Source: Pseudoalteromonas rubra
Lineage (GTDB): Bacteria > Pseudomonadota > Gammaproteobacteria > Enterobacterales > Alteromonadaceae
Direction of reading: 5' to 3'
Length of the DNA stretch: 64,000 nt
NCBI RefSeq assembly: GCF_000238295.3
Contig: NZ_AHCD03000035.1
Span: forward strand, 372,001 to 436,000
In this document: one piece after another, positions 27,472 to 36,880 of the stretch
Layout: every line of letters begins with the position of its first letter
Position numbering within the stretch: the first letter of the stretch is position 1
Translations under genes and position numbers: made by a program
Notes under the pieces: generated by a model
The model's database searches: none
What the model was told of the DNA's origin: nothing
The model's input: only the letters and a program-made list of their open reading frames with translations

Positions 27472-28905
27472 ATGCTTAGACGCACAAAGATCGTAGCAAC
27501 ACTAGGGCCAGCTACAGACAGAGATAATAACTTAGAAAAAATCATTCGCGCAGGTGCAAACGTTGTTCGTTTGAACTTCTCCCACGGTGTTGCGCAGGAT
27601 CATAAAGATCGAGCAGAAGCCGTCAGGGAAATTGCAAAAAAATTAAACAAGCATGTCGCAATCCTGGCTGATTTGCAGGGACCTAAAATTCGTGTTTCTA
27701 CATTCAAAGACGGCAAAGTTAACCTGGACGTAGGTGCAAAGTTCACCCTGGACGCTGAACTTGAAAAAGGTGAAGGCACTATCGAGTCTGTAGGTATTGA
27801 TTACAAAGAACTACCAAATGATGTAAATGCGGGCGATTTGCTTTTATTGAACGATGGCCTTATCCAGCTAACGGTAGATAGCGTTGCAGGCAATAAAGTG
27901 CACTGTACAGTTACCGTCGGCGGCATCCTGTCGAACAATAAAGGGATCAACCGATTAGGCGGTGGTCTGACAGCGCCCGCATTTACCGAAAAAGACAAAG
28001 AAGACTTACTGACTGCGACTGAAATTGGCGTTGACTACATTGCAGTTTCATTCCCACGCAGTGGCGACGACATGCGCTATGTTCGAGGCCTTGCTGAAAA
28101 AGCAGGATCGGATGCACAACTACTGGCTAAGATTGAACGTGCAGAAGCCGTTGATTCAGTTGAAGCGATTGACGACATTGTGCTTGCATCAGACGCAGTG
28201 ATGGTTGCACGTGGGGACTTGGGTGTAGAAATTGGTGATGCGGCCTTAGTAGGCAAACAAAAGCAAATCATTAGCCGTGCACGTTCACTAAACCGAACGG
28301 TTATCACTGCAACGCAAATGATGGAATCTATGATAGATAACCCGATGCCGACCCGTGCTGAAGTCATGGATGTGGCGAATGCCGTATTGGATGGTACTGA
28401 TGCCGTTATGCTGTCAGCAGAAACTGCGGCAGGCGATTACCCGGAAGAAACCGTCGCAACAATGGCACGTGTTTGTCTTGGCGCGGAATCGCAGCCACAA
28501 ACTCATATTTCAAAACACCGTCTGGACAGCATGTTTACTGACACGTCAGAGACACTTGCCCTGTCTGCTATGTATGCGGCAAACCATCTGACTTCCGTAA
28601 AGGCCATCGTCGCACTGACTGAGTCGGGGAATACATCGAAATTGATGTCGAGAATTAGTTCTGGCTTGCCAATCTATTCGCTTTCACGACATGCCAGAAC
28701 ACTAGGCCAGACAGCGCTTTATCGGGGCGTTTATCCGGTTTATTTTGATTCTACTCAATGTAGTGAAGAATCAACCGTTCGCGATGCGCTAAATACTCTG
28801 GTCGAAACAGGTGCGCTGGAACAAGGCGATACGGTGATCCTGACTCACGGTGACGTAATGGAAACCATTGGTGCGACCAATACAATGAAAATTGTCACCG
28901 TTTAG
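27472..28905 (+). CDS. pykA: Pyruvate kinase
   Basis: Converts PEP and ADP to pyruvate and ATP. The 477 residues resemble E. coli PykA (480) more than PykF: LRRTKIVATLGPATDRDNN start, LNFSHG, ADLQGPKIRVSTF, AKIERAEAV with the catalytic Lys, VARGDLGVEIG and ITATQMMESMI. No extra PEP-utiliser C-terminal domain. It is divergent from gnd across a 319-bp control region. ATG at 27472 follows AGGAGAACCTG. Confidence 0.97.
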   Translation: MLRRTKIVATLGPATDRDNNLEKIIRAGANVVRLNFSHGVAQDHKDRAEAVREIAKKLNKHVAILADLQGPKIRVSTFKDGKVNLDVGAKFTLDAELEKGEGTIESVGIDYKELPNDVNAGDLLLLNDGLIQLTVDSVAGNKVHCTVTVGGILSNNKGINRLGGGLTAPAFTEKDKEDLLTATEIGVDYIAVSFPRSGDDMRYVRGLAEKAGSDAQLLAKIERAEAVDSVEAIDDIVLASDAVMVARGDLGVEIGDAALVGKQKQIISRARSLNRTVITATQMMESMIDNPMPTRAEVMDVANAVLDGTDAVMLSAETAAGDYPEETVATMARVCLGAESQPQTHISKHRLDSMFTDTSETLALSAMYAANHLTSVKAIVALTESGNTSKLMSRISSGLPIYSLSRHARTLGQTALYRGVYPVYFDSTQCSEESTVRDALNTLVETGALEQGDTVILTHGDVMETIGATNTMKIVTV

Positions 28906-28974
28906 AAAGTCTTCATCCGGGTGGCATTGCTGCCCGGATAACCCTTCCTTCTCAATTCATCAGTAAAGAACTGT

Positions 28975-29799
28975 TTAGCTTGCCAATGCAGCTTTTACTT
29001 TGTCACGGTAACTTCGGCTTACCTTGAGCTCCTGGCCATTTTCTAACACCAACAAATACTCACCACTGCTTTGCGTAACCAGCTTACTGATCTGCTTGGT
29101 ATTGACGATGGCAGAACGATGAACACGTACAAACAGTTTAGGGTCTAATTCCTGCTCCAGCTCCTTCATTGTTTTACGCAAAATATGCGTTTGTCCGTCA
29201 GAGCAGTGTAAGCACATATAATCTCCAGCAGCATCAATCCACTGAATAGAAGCGGCAGAAACACGAATGATTTCCCCCTGCTCTTTTACCGCGATCGACT
29301 CTGGATACTTCTTGTCTTCAATGGTGTCACCAGTGGCCAATTTACGCAGAATTTCTTCGCAGTTATTGCCTGTGATACCGGCAACGAAGCTGGCGAGCTT
29401 TTTCTTGTGAGCATTATCTTGTTGTGTTTTCAAATAGCTATGCACTTTTTCAACCGCCTGTTTTAGTCTGTTGTCATCTACGGGCTTTAGGATGTAATCT
29501 AAAGCATGAATTTCAAAGGCTTTTACTGCATAATGATCAAAAGCAGTGACAAACACGATGGCTGGCAATGGCTTAACACTCTCACTGAGCGCTCTGGCCA
29601 CTTCAAACCCATTCATGGTTGGCATTTGAATATCGAGGAATACCAGATCGATTTGTTGACTGGCGCACAACTCAAGCGCTTGCTCCCCTGAGCTGCACAA
29701 CTCGATAACTTCGATATCTTCTATCTGTTTTAAGCGCACAGCCAAACCTTTTCTGGCTAGGGACTCATCATCTACTATTAGCGTTCTGATTTTGCTCAT
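28975..29799 (-). CDS. LytTR-family response regulator
   Basis: 274-residue regulator with a receiver domain (IRTLIVDDES start, phospho-acceptor Asp56 in VFLDIQMP, and Lys in LDYILKPVDD) and a C-terminal LytTR DNA-binding domain (LFVRVHRSAIVNTKQI, LELKVSRSYRDKV-like end). The ATG at 29799 has GAGAAG upstream and starts 4 bp after the kinase stop, so the pair is co-expressed. The relation is to AlgR/LytR/YpdB regulators. Target genes are unknown; the amidohydrolase pair upstream has no sign of control by it. Confidence 0.92.
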   Translation of the reverse strand: MSKIRTLIVDDESLARKGLAVRLKQIEDIEVIELCSSGEQALELCASQQIDLVFLDIQMPTMNGFEVARALSESVKPLPAIVFVTAFDHYAVKAFEIHALDYILKPVDDNRLKQAVEKVHSYLKTQQDNAHKKKLASFVAGITGNNCEEILRKLATGDTIEDKKYPESIAVKEQGEIIRVSAASIQWIDAAGDYMCLHCSDGQTHILRKTMKELEQELDPKLFVRVHRSAIVNTKQISKLVTQSSGEYLLVLENGQELKVSRSYRDKVKAALAS

Positions 29800-29803
29800 T
29801 ACT

Positions 29804-30874
29804 TTACTTCTCAGCCTTTTCAAAAGGAACTCGTATATTCACCTTCAATCCAGAAGGCGTATTGTGCGCGAGCACAAATGAATAATTGTTTTCGTATAAT
29901 GTTCTTAGTCTGTCCTGGGTATTCGCAATACCAACCCCCTGGACATTGCTCAACTGACCATTTTCTATTGATGCACCCGGCCCGTTATCACCCACCTCTA
30001 ACAATAGCTCATTGGCAAAAACCTGAGCTCTTATCTCGATTTTGCCACCACTGGCCATATGCGCAATAGCATATTTGATAGAGTTTTCAATTAACGGTTG
30101 CATGATCAAACTAGGTACCAGCGCTTGCTTGGCTTCTTCTGTGATATCGAACACCACTTCCAGGCGCTCATCAAAGCGCACCTTCTCTATATTCAAATAC
30201 AACTTAAGTGCATGTAACTCCTGCTCAAGCGGTACTTTTTTGATTGGATCTGTGTTTAATGTGTAGCGCAGGAAGTCACTCAGCCTGGACACCATTTGAT
30301 TAGCATCTTTGTTCTCTTCAACCAATACCAGCGTTGAAATTGCATTGAGTGTATTAAAAAGAAAGTGGGGATTAAGCTGGTAACGCAGCATTTTAAGTTG
30401 CGCTTCGTGGGCCATGGTATTGGCTTTCAGTGCCTTCTGTCGCTCACTTTGTAGCAGCTGATAGTACTTAATACCAAAATACAGGCCGCTCCAACACAAA
30501 ATAATGTAAACAGAGTCCAAACCTTGCTGAAGGTAGTAATACCATTCTTCGGGCCTGTATCCATGCCGGTAAATTTCCCACATGTTAAACTTCTGAACAA
30601 CAGACCAAAGCGTGCCTGTCAGGTAAGAGGTGCTAAAAACAACAAAAATAAGTAATAATGGTTTTGCGTTCCATACTTTACGATAGAGATAACGCAATGG
30701 CACTGTCATCAGACAACCGGCATAGGCATTGAGCACGATCACAAAAACGTAAATATCGCGCATTTCAAATACTTTTGAACCTATGTAGTTTACCAATGCA
30801 TAGCCTATCCAGCCTGCAATTTGTAAAACCCAGAAAAATCGCTGTCGATTATCGACCAGAGCTTGCCACTTCAA
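29804..30874 (-). CDS. LytS/AlgZ-type sensor histidine kinase
   Basis: 356-residue sensor with about four transmembrane helices in the first 140 residues and no large sensory domain, followed by a His_kinase (PF06580) domain with phospho-acceptor His170 in LRYQLNPHFLFNTLNA and an ATPase domain with LIMQPLIENSIKYA and VGDNGPGA. This is the domain plan of AlgZ/LytS/YehU kinases that partner LytTR regulators. The start is TTG at 30874 with AAGAGG upstream at long spacing. Confidence 0.92.
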   Translation of the reverse strand: MKWQALVDNRQRFFWVLQIAGWIGYALVNYIGSKVFEMRDIYVFVIVLNAYAGCLMTVPLRYLYRKVWNAKPLLLIFVVFSTSYLTGTLWSVVQKFNMWEIYRHGYRPEEWYYYLQQGLDSVYIILCWSGLYFGIKYYQLLQSERQKALKANTMAHEAQLKMLRYQLNPHFLFNTLNAISTLVLVEENKDANQMVSRLSDFLRYTLNTDPIKKVPLEQELHALKLYLNIEKVRFDERLEVVFDITEEAKQALVPSLIMQPLIENSIKYAIAHMASGGKIEIRAQVFANELLLEVGDNGPGASIENGQLSNVQGVGIANTQDRLRTLYENNYSFVLAHNTPSGLKVNIRVPFEKAEK

Positions 30875-31002
30875 ACGTTTATAACCTCTTAAGACTTAGC
30901 CAAATTATATCCTATGGCAGCCCCATTCAACAGCGCCAGCGGTCTTACTTTTTTAACGGTTAAACGCAAATCGACAGAGTAAAAATACGATTTTTAGGCA
31001 AT

Positions 31003-31025
31003 AAAAAAGGCCCTGACGGGCCTTT
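31003..31025 (-). terminator. Terminator after the amidohydrolase pair
   Basis: AAAGGCCC and GGGCCTTT stem with a GTCA loop; on the minus strand a T-run follows. It lies 14 bp past the stop of the downstream amidohydrolase-like gene. Confidence 0.88.
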
Positions 31026-31038
31026 GTCGATATCTTGA

Positions 31039-32283
31039 TTACTTAGTATACGCGCGAGGCATATCGGAATCTGTGGTGTAGCGATCTCTTAGCTTATCGT
31101 GACGAGATTCTGTACTCACTTCTTCACCATTGATCCAGAGTTTATCTAAGGTTGTCGTAAACTCAAATGGGTCGGCGCTCCAAAGCACCAAATCGGCACG
31201 CTGGCCTGAGGCAATCTTACCGCCGTCCAGGTCAAATACGTCAGCAATATTGCTACTAACCGCTTTTAGCGCCCCTTCGTAGCTCATACCATGTGCGACG
31301 GCAATACCTGCATCGAAGCGCAACTGATACAAATTGTGCGCCCCCTCGAATGCAAACCCGGACAGCAGCACTTTGACCCCAGCACGCTCAAGCTCACCCG
31401 CATTAGTCAGGTCGGCATGTAATGAACTGAAGCTGGTCGGCAGGTTAGATACTGCGCTGATGACCACAGGAACATTCGCCTTCGCGATTTCCTCTTTGAC
31501 CAGAACCGCATCATTAACGCCCCAAAGAACGAGGTTAAGGCCAAACTGCTCTTTCACCTTCAATACTTCAAGGATGTCAGATGCGCGTTCTACTTCAACA
31601 ACAACTGGCATTTCACCTTTCAATACTGCGGTCAGTATCAGTTCTTCCTGACTTGGCTTCTTCGCTGCTTTTTTGTCGTCTTTCTTGCTTTTCTCAGACA
31701 ACTTTTGCTGCTGGCCTTCAAGCTTTTCTGTCAGCGTTTTGTATTTCATTGCTCGCGACCCGCTGCCGCTTGCATCCATATCAACCATCAACGCAGTACG
31801 CGTTTTCAATACGCTGTTAAACTCACCGGATAAGTCCACAACGAAGGCTAACCCTTCGAAAATGCTCTTACCGCCATGTGGCACAACCACATTTTGCGTG
31901 ATACCGCCTTTACGGCCATATGGGATCAGCGACGAACGCGGGTTGAAAGCCGGACTGGCATCAAAGTCTACGCCTGCTTTATCGTCACCTGCATCTCTGG
32001 AGCCAGCCACAGCGCTCACTTCAACCAGTCCAAGCTGGTTCATTGAGCCAATAAAACCTGGTGTCAGCACTCGGCCTTGCGCATCAATCGTCACATCGGC
32101 CTTAACACTCGCAGGGTTAATCGCAGTGATGGTGCCGTTTTCAATTACCACAGTTGCCCCTTCCAGGGTACCCGCGTCAGTCAGTGTGTGAACCTTAGCA
32201 TTGGTGATCGCCGTAACCTGAGCAAATGCGGCTGAAGAAGCCAGCAATGCACTGGTCAATAAAGAAATCTTAAACTTATTCAT
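31039..32283 (-). CDS. Amidohydrolase-like protein lacking metal ligands, periplasmic
   Basis: 414-residue exported protein (signal peptide MNKFKISLLTSALLASSAAFA) with the composite-barrel start and C-terminal sandwich of amidohydrolases (TPGFIG, GQRADLVLWSADPFEF). Compared with its neighbour at 32294-33679, the HxH after the first strand is M-N-Q (81-83), the HNH segment reads EVE, the HHG segment reads WGV, and the catalytic-Asp segment HSDSD reads LSGFA. It thus appears to bind no metal. I chose the second of two adjacent ATGs, which has AAGGAG 6 bases away. Possibly a non-catalytic partner of the upstream protein. Confidence 0.8.
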   Translation of the reverse strand: MNKFKISLLTSALLASSAAFAQVTAITNAKVHTLTDAGTLEGATVVIENGTITAINPASVKADVTIDAQGRVLTPGFIGSMNQLGLVEVSAVAGSRDAGDDKAGVDFDASPAFNPRSSLIPYGRKGGITQNVVVPHGGKSIFEGLAFVVDLSGEFNSVLKTRTALMVDMDASGSGSRAMKYKTLTEKLEGQQQKLSEKSKKDDKKAAKKPSQEELILTAVLKGEMPVVVEVERASDILEVLKVKEQFGLNLVLWGVNDAVLVKEEIAKANVPVVISAVSNLPTSFSSLHADLTNAGELERAGVKVLLSGFAFEGAHNLYQLRFDAGIAVAHGMSYEGALKAVSSNIADVFDLDGGKIASGQRADLVLWSADPFEFTTTLDKLWINGEEVSTESRHDKLRDRYTTDSDMPRAYTK

Positions 32284-32293
32284 CATTTACTCC

Positions 32294-33679
32294 TTAGCGC
32301 TGACCCAGCATAAAATCACTCACCGCCTGATATTTCTCATCGAAGCGGTCATATACTTTGGCACCGTCGATGTAGACGGTTTCGGCTTTAGAATAAACGC
32401 TAAATGGATTGCGGTCCCAGATAACAATATCCGCTTGCTTACCTTGTTTGACCGACCCGGTTTTCTCTTCGATACCGAGCGATTTAGCCGCATTATAGGT
32501 GATCCATTTAATTGCATCTTGCTCTTTAAGCGAGAATCCGGCTTGGTTCGCCGTGTTCATAATTTTGGCAGCTTCATGATTCAAACGTTGGATTGTGGTG
32601 TCTGAATCAGAGTGAACAACGGCACATGAGTTTTTAACGGCATCCACGATTGCAACGTTTTCTGGCACCATGTCGTATGCTTCCATTTTGAAGCCCCACC
32701 AATCCGGCCACAATGCGGCGCAGTTACCATTCTCGGCAAGTAGATCAGCGACTTTATAAGCTTCAATACCATGATGGAAGGTACCCGAATGATAATTGAA
32801 CTCTTTAGAGAGGTCGATCATCATGGCCATTTCTTCTGCTTTATAACAGTGATTGTGGATCAGGATTTCGCCGTCCAGTACGCCACGCAGCGTATCCAAA
32901 CGAATGTCACGTTTTGGTGCATCTGGGTTCAGTCCTGCCGCATAAGCCGCATCATACTGTTCCCAAGCATTTTTGTATTCGGCCGCCTCAGCCCAGGCGG
33001 CACGATATCCCGCCATGTTACCCATACGCGTATAAGGTGCGACGCCCTTACCACCATAAACACGTTTCGGGTTTTCACCACACGCCATTTTCAGACCATA
33101 GGGTGCATCCGGAAACTTCATGCCTTGCATAGTTGGAGATGGCACGTTCTTCAGCGTGACACTGCGACCGCCAAACAAGTTGGCAGAACCAGGCAGGATC
33201 TGTAATGTGGTGATCCCGCCTTCACGCGCCCGATTAAAGCCCGGGTCCTGTGGCCATACTGAGTGTTCAACCCACACCTGAGCAGTATTCGGCTTAGTGA
33301 TTTCGTTACCATCTGCATGAGACTCTACAGATGGGCTTGGATAAGCACCCAGATGTGAATGCACATCAATTATACCTGGTGTGACCCACTTGCCCTGAGC
33401 ATCTATGGTCACGTCAGCTTGAGCGGATAGGTCTTTTCCTACCTGACTGATTTTGCCGTCTTTAAGCAATACATCCGTGTCTTCCAACAGCTCGCCTGTA
33501 CCAGTCAGTACGGTTGCATTGGTGATTAAAGTAGAGCCTGAGCTATGAGGCTGGTAGGTACTTGGGTATGGATTTTTATCAATGGTGACTTTTTCTTTCT
33601 GAGGGCCTTTGTCCTGGCACCCTAAAAGAACTGTACTTAATGCAAGTACAATCGCCGTCGGCTTGAATTTTTGCATCAT
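32294..33679 (-). CDS. Amidohydrolase family lipoprotein
   Basis: 461-residue putative lipoprotein: signal peptide with lipobox VLLGCQ, acyl-Cys at 21. The amidohydrolase domain retains its metal ligands: HSH (107 and 109) after PGIIDV, IHNHCYKAEEM, a GTFHHG segment and HSDSD with the catalytic Asp. C-terminal GKQADIVIWDRNPFSVYS closes the sandwich domain. The subgroup is imidazolonepropionase-like; the substrate is unknown, possibly a cyclic amide or dipeptide in the periplasm. It is 7-10 bp upstream of the metal-free paralogue and should be co-transcribed with it. Confidence 0.87.
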   Translation of the reverse strand: MMQKFKPTAIVLALSTVLLGCQDKGPQKEKVTIDKNPYPSTYQPHSSGSTLITNATVLTGTGELLEDTDVLLKDGKISQVGKDLSAQADVTIDAQGKWVTPGIIDVHSHLGAYPSPSVESHADGNEITKPNTAQVWVEHSVWPQDPGFNRAREGGITTLQILPGSANLFGGRSVTLKNVPSPTMQGMKFPDAPYGLKMACGENPKRVYGGKGVAPYTRMGNMAGYRAAWAEAAEYKNAWEQYDAAYAAGLNPDAPKRDIRLDTLRGVLDGEILIHNHCYKAEEMAMMIDLSKEFNYHSGTFHHGIEAYKVADLLAENGNCAALWPDWWGFKMEAYDMVPENVAIVDAVKNSCAVVHSDSDTTIQRLNHEAAKIMNTANQAGFSLKEQDAIKWITYNAAKSLGIEEKTGSVKQGKQADIVIWDRNPFSVYSKAETVYIDGAKVYDRFDEKYQAVSDFMLGQR

Positions 33680-34296
33680 ATTTCTCTTATTGTTCTGCGT
33701 GATTGATCACCCCGCAGAGTATTGGCTTACAATTGACGTAAAATTGCAACTAAGTTTCGACAGTTCACAATATAGCTCGGCCACCTGCACATTTCGAGTT
33801 TTCTCCCTGCAATAGAGACTAAGCTGACTTTAAACTACCTGCTTTGGGCTGTAATGACATTCTAGGGATCAAGCACATCCGCGTGATCTGCAGCTATTTT
33901 TTGTACATTAATGCAGCGAATCCAAGTGTAACCCCTAGGAGTACTACAAGCTCAGTACAGCGCATATTGTCGGCAGTATGCAATATCGACAAACCTGTAT
34001 TGCAGTCACAACCAGACAGGTATCGACATACTTTTGACACAGGTATTAATCTAAGCTCAAATAAAGGAAAACATCACTATAATGAAACAAAGAAAAATAG
34101 TTAATCGAAAAAAAATTGCCCTGACAGAACACATTATTCTCTTACGCCTGAAACAACTATAGCATTAAAATCAATTTGTTACTTAGCATTTTTACAGCAG
34201 ACACAGTTACTTACATTCGGTTATTTCACGGTTACAGCATTTTGCAACATTCGCATCAATACTTGTTGTGAGCTTTGTATAAATCTGGAGAAGATC
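33680..34296. other. Intergenic region without a recognised gene
   Basis: 617 bp between the divergent amidohydrolase lipoprotein and the DUF3718 gene. Short frames exist but lack ribosome-binding sites and protein-like composition. I see no tRNA, strong hairpin or repeat. It presumably holds promoters for both flanking genes; none is clear enough to call. Confidence 0.5.
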
Positions 34297-34656
34297 ATGA
34301 AACTTGCCGCGACTTTAGTGCTTTCCCCCCTCCTTTTGGCCACCAGCCTGGCTGCCAGCGCAGGAGAAGTAGAATTTGTAGGTGCAGACAACAGCATTGC
34401 GACACAGCTATGTGTTGCAGTGGGAACTAACCACCGTCTGACTTTAATTAAAGAACTAACGGAGCATCGGATAAGCCGCTCTATTGTTGCCAATAAACTC
34501 ACCTGCAACGATATGCCAGTGCCTCAGTTCGCCAAGAAGTTTGGCCTGCATAAAACTGCAGGGCTGTTGAATATCGACTTTACGACTGACACATCAATCA
34601 CAGACATTGCAATGAACGATAACACACAGACAATCGTCATTTCTGGTTCCAGATAA
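34297..34656 (+). CDS. Exported DUF3718-like protein
   Basis: 119-residue exported protein with a clear signal peptide (MKLAATLVLSPLLLATSLAASA). The mature part has two Cys (in QLCVAVG and LTCNDMP) that could form a disulfide, and resembles DUF3718 proteins common in Pseudoalteromonas and Shewanella. Function unknown. ATG at 34297 has GGAGAAG upstream. Monocistronic by position. Confidence 0.8.
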   Translation: MKLAATLVLSPLLLATSLAASAGEVEFVGADNSIATQLCVAVGTNHRLTLIKELTEHRISRSIVANKLTCNDMPVPQFAKKFGLHKTAGLLNIDFTTDTSITDIAMNDNTQTIVISGSR

Positions 34657-34759
34657 GTGTCAGTCATTCACTCGACGCATCGTGAACTGCTGATACCCGG
34701 CACGATGCGTCCATATAGATGATTTATCCAATCTAAATGATTCAACACAAAGTTGGCCT

Positions 34760-35452
34760 TTAAAGCAAAGCAGCAATGAGCCCAAACAGACCACCGAAGA
34801 CACCACCCCAAACCACCAACCAGCCAAGGTGTGTGTGGATCATATCCTGAACAATACCTTTAACCATCGCAGGCGTGAGTTCTTCTAAACGCTCTTCAAC
34901 CGCATGTTCAATAGCTACTTTCACAGCATCAACCGACTGCCCGCTGCTCAGCAGTCCAGAGAGTTGCTGTTGAAACTCCTCCCCTTCACTGATTTCAAAC
35001 AAGGCCTCTTTCATTTTATCGGTGAAGCTGTCTTTCATCGGCTCAATCGCTTCTTTGCCGCCCACCATCGCCAACATAGCCCCAAACTGAGAAGCCTCAA
35101 TCACCTGTACCAGTTTATTGAATGCCGGTGACAAGTCGGTTTGCGTAATAACTGGCTTCAGATCCAGCTGAATCTCATTTTTTTGTGCGAAACTACGCAA
35201 CTTATCTTCGTTAAAGAACTCTTCGAGTATCAGTTTACGAATAGCGCTTTTAAATTCTTTGAATTTAATGGTGATCACGCCCGACCCATAGAGACCCGGC
35301 ACTTTTTCAAACAACATATGTATTGCAAGCCAGTTTGTCACAGCTCCTGATAAGGCAAATAAGCCCATAGTCCATAACACATCGATCTCTAATAACCAGC
35401 CAAGCAGTACAACCACAGCGGCCAGGATATTTGTCGCTAAACTTTTACTCAT
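34760..35452 (-). CDS. DUF445 family membrane protein
   Basis: 230 residues with two hydrophobic segments at the N-terminus (about 7-38), a long helical, soluble middle, and one at the C-terminus (WLVVWGGVFGGLFGLIAAL). The motif GAVTNWLAIHMLFEKVPGLYGSGVIT is the DUF445 (YjiN-like) hallmark. Role unknown. ATG at 35452 follows AGAGGCACTG. Divergent from the fructosamine-kinase-like gene. Confidence 0.87.
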   Translation of the reverse strand: MSKSLATNILAAVVVLLGWLLEIDVLWTMGLFALSGAVTNWLAIHMLFEKVPGLYGSGVITIKFKEFKSAIRKLILEEFFNEDKLRSFAQKNEIQLDLKPVITQTDLSPAFNKLVQVIEASQFGAMLAMVGGKEAIEPMKDSFTDKMKEALFEISEGEEFQQQLSGLLSSGQSVDAVKVAIEHAVEERLEELTPAMVKGIVQDMIHTHLGWLVVWGGVFGGLFGLIAALL

Positions 35453-35587
35453 CAGTGCCTCTTATGATCTGAGTATTTTGCCCGGCCGCATATTGTAGTG
35501 AATTTAAATCTCTCTACAAGTATTTGTGTTATAGCAAAAATCGGCCATAGTTTAGACTATGTGTGGTACTCAAACCTTGGCGGGACT

Positions 35588-36442
35588 ATGTGGAATCTCG
35601 TAAACCAGTATATCAGTGATGCAATTCATGAACCTTTCGAGTTTACCCGTAAAACGCAATTGCCCTGCAATGCGCACGCTCGGTTGTTTAAAATCGAGAA
35701 TGATCATCACTGCTACCTGGTTAAGGTGGATCATATTCAGGCGCTGGAACGCTTTGAGTGTGAAGCACGCAACCATGACACACTGATCCGGGACAGCGAC
35801 TTTCTGGTTGCCGATACCATCACGATCGGCTCAAGTATTGAGTTTTGCTTTTTGGTGCTTGAATGGCTTGAGACGTCAGGCGAGCTAGAAGATTGGTATA
35901 CCTGTGGCACCACACTCGCCAAGCTGCATGCGCGCCACGAACAAAAAATGTATGGGCTGGAGGAAGATAACTACTTTTTCGATTTAGCCCAGCCAAACCA
36001 GTGGCATAAAAAATGGGAAGTGTTTTTTGCTGAAGAGCGGATCGCCTGGCAATTACAACTATTGGCGGAAAAAGGGATCAAACTGGTGGATATCGACCAG
36101 TTTGTTGAGCGCATTAAACCCATGTTGCCACATCAAGTTGCGCCATCTTTGCTACACGGCCACTTTTGGCGTGGCAATATCGCCTTTTCCCAGGGTAAAC
36201 CCTGTTTATTCTGCCCCTCTTGTTATTATGGCGACAGAGAAATAGATCTCGCATCCAGCGAACTCTTTGCGCCTCTGCCACATGCGTTTTACGAAGGGTA
36301 TGATAGTGTTTACCCCAGACTGGAAGGGTATGAAGACCGCCGGCGTATCTATCAACTCTACCCTTTGCTCTGCCACGCAAATATGTTCGCAGGGGATTAT
36401 CTGAAGCAGGCCGCCAACCACATCGACGACCTTTGCAAATAA
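35588..36442 (+). CDS. Fructosamine kinase-like protein with altered catalytic residues
   Basis: 284-residue member of the fructosamine/ketosamine kinase family (PF03881), which phosphorylates glycated amines. Family landmarks: MWNLVNQYISDAI start, LAKLH near 110-114, YGLEEDNYF near 122-130, and the YYGDREIDLASSELF end. Departures: HGDLWSGN is HGHFWRGN here, so the catalytic Asp is His192; DPA is CPS, so the metal-binding Asp is Cys209; the Gly-rich loop near residue 25 is lost. It may be a pseudokinase. I chose the ATG at 35588 over an upstream extension. No frameshift is seen. Confidence 0.82.
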   Translation: MWNLVNQYISDAIHEPFEFTRKTQLPCNAHARLFKIENDHHCYLVKVDHIQALERFECEARNHDTLIRDSDFLVADTITIGSSIEFCFLVLEWLETSGELEDWYTCGTTLAKLHARHEQKMYGLEEDNYFFDLAQPNQWHKKWEVFFAEERIAWQLQLLAEKGIKLVDIDQFVERIKPMLPHQVAPSLLHGHFWRGNIAFSQGKPCLFCPSCYYGDREIDLASSELFAPLPHAFYEGYDSVYPRLEGYEDRRRIYQLYPLLCHANMFAGDYLKQAANHIDDLCK

Positions 36443-36520
36443 CTGCAACTTTACTGTAATACTCCACAATGCTGCTATAGTTATTAATGTAAAAAACGGA
36501 AAACTCGTTGGAGTAAACTC

Positions 36521-36724
36521 ATGAAGCAGCTGTATGACCAACGTATTAGTTGCCCGCATTGTGGCCACCATATTTTTGTTAGTCTGGATGCCAGCGAAGG
36601 TGATCAGGACTACTATGAAGATTGCGCAGCTTGTTGCAACCCGATCCATCTGAACATGCACATAGATTACGCAATTAACAAACTTGAACTGAGGGTTGAT
36701 GCAGACGACGAACAAGTCTTTTAA
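36521..36724 (+). CDS. CPXCG-motif cysteine-rich protein
   Basis: 67-residue protein with two Cys pairs, CPHCG near 11 and CAACC near 36, followed by an acidic C-terminus; together they form a small zinc ribbon. The family is widespread in gammaproteobacteria with unknown function. ATG at 36521 follows GGAGTAAACTC. It is 78 bp after the fructosamine-kinase-like gene and may share its transcript. Confidence 0.88.
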   Translation: MKQLYDQRISCPHCGHHIFVSLDASEGDQDYYEDCAACCNPIHLNMHIDYAINKLELRVDADDEQVF

Positions 36725-36880
36725 TGGGCACTGACAGTGCCCACATCACCACCTGCTTAAGAACAACACTTGCTACTCACGGTATTCAATGTCTCTTCAG
36801 ATACCAGCGCCGCAACGATAACAGGATGTACCAGCGGTATTATCGCCTCAAATTCAGCCACTCGTGCCACCGGGATGGTA

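Noticed and set aside
28915..28940. Terminator after pykA
   Set aside because: ATCCGGG/CCCGGAT can pair, but the loop is long and no T-run follows; left uncalled.
33844..34104. 86-residue frame in the gap before the DUF3718 gene
   Set aside because: No Shine-Dalgarno, no recognisable protein pattern.
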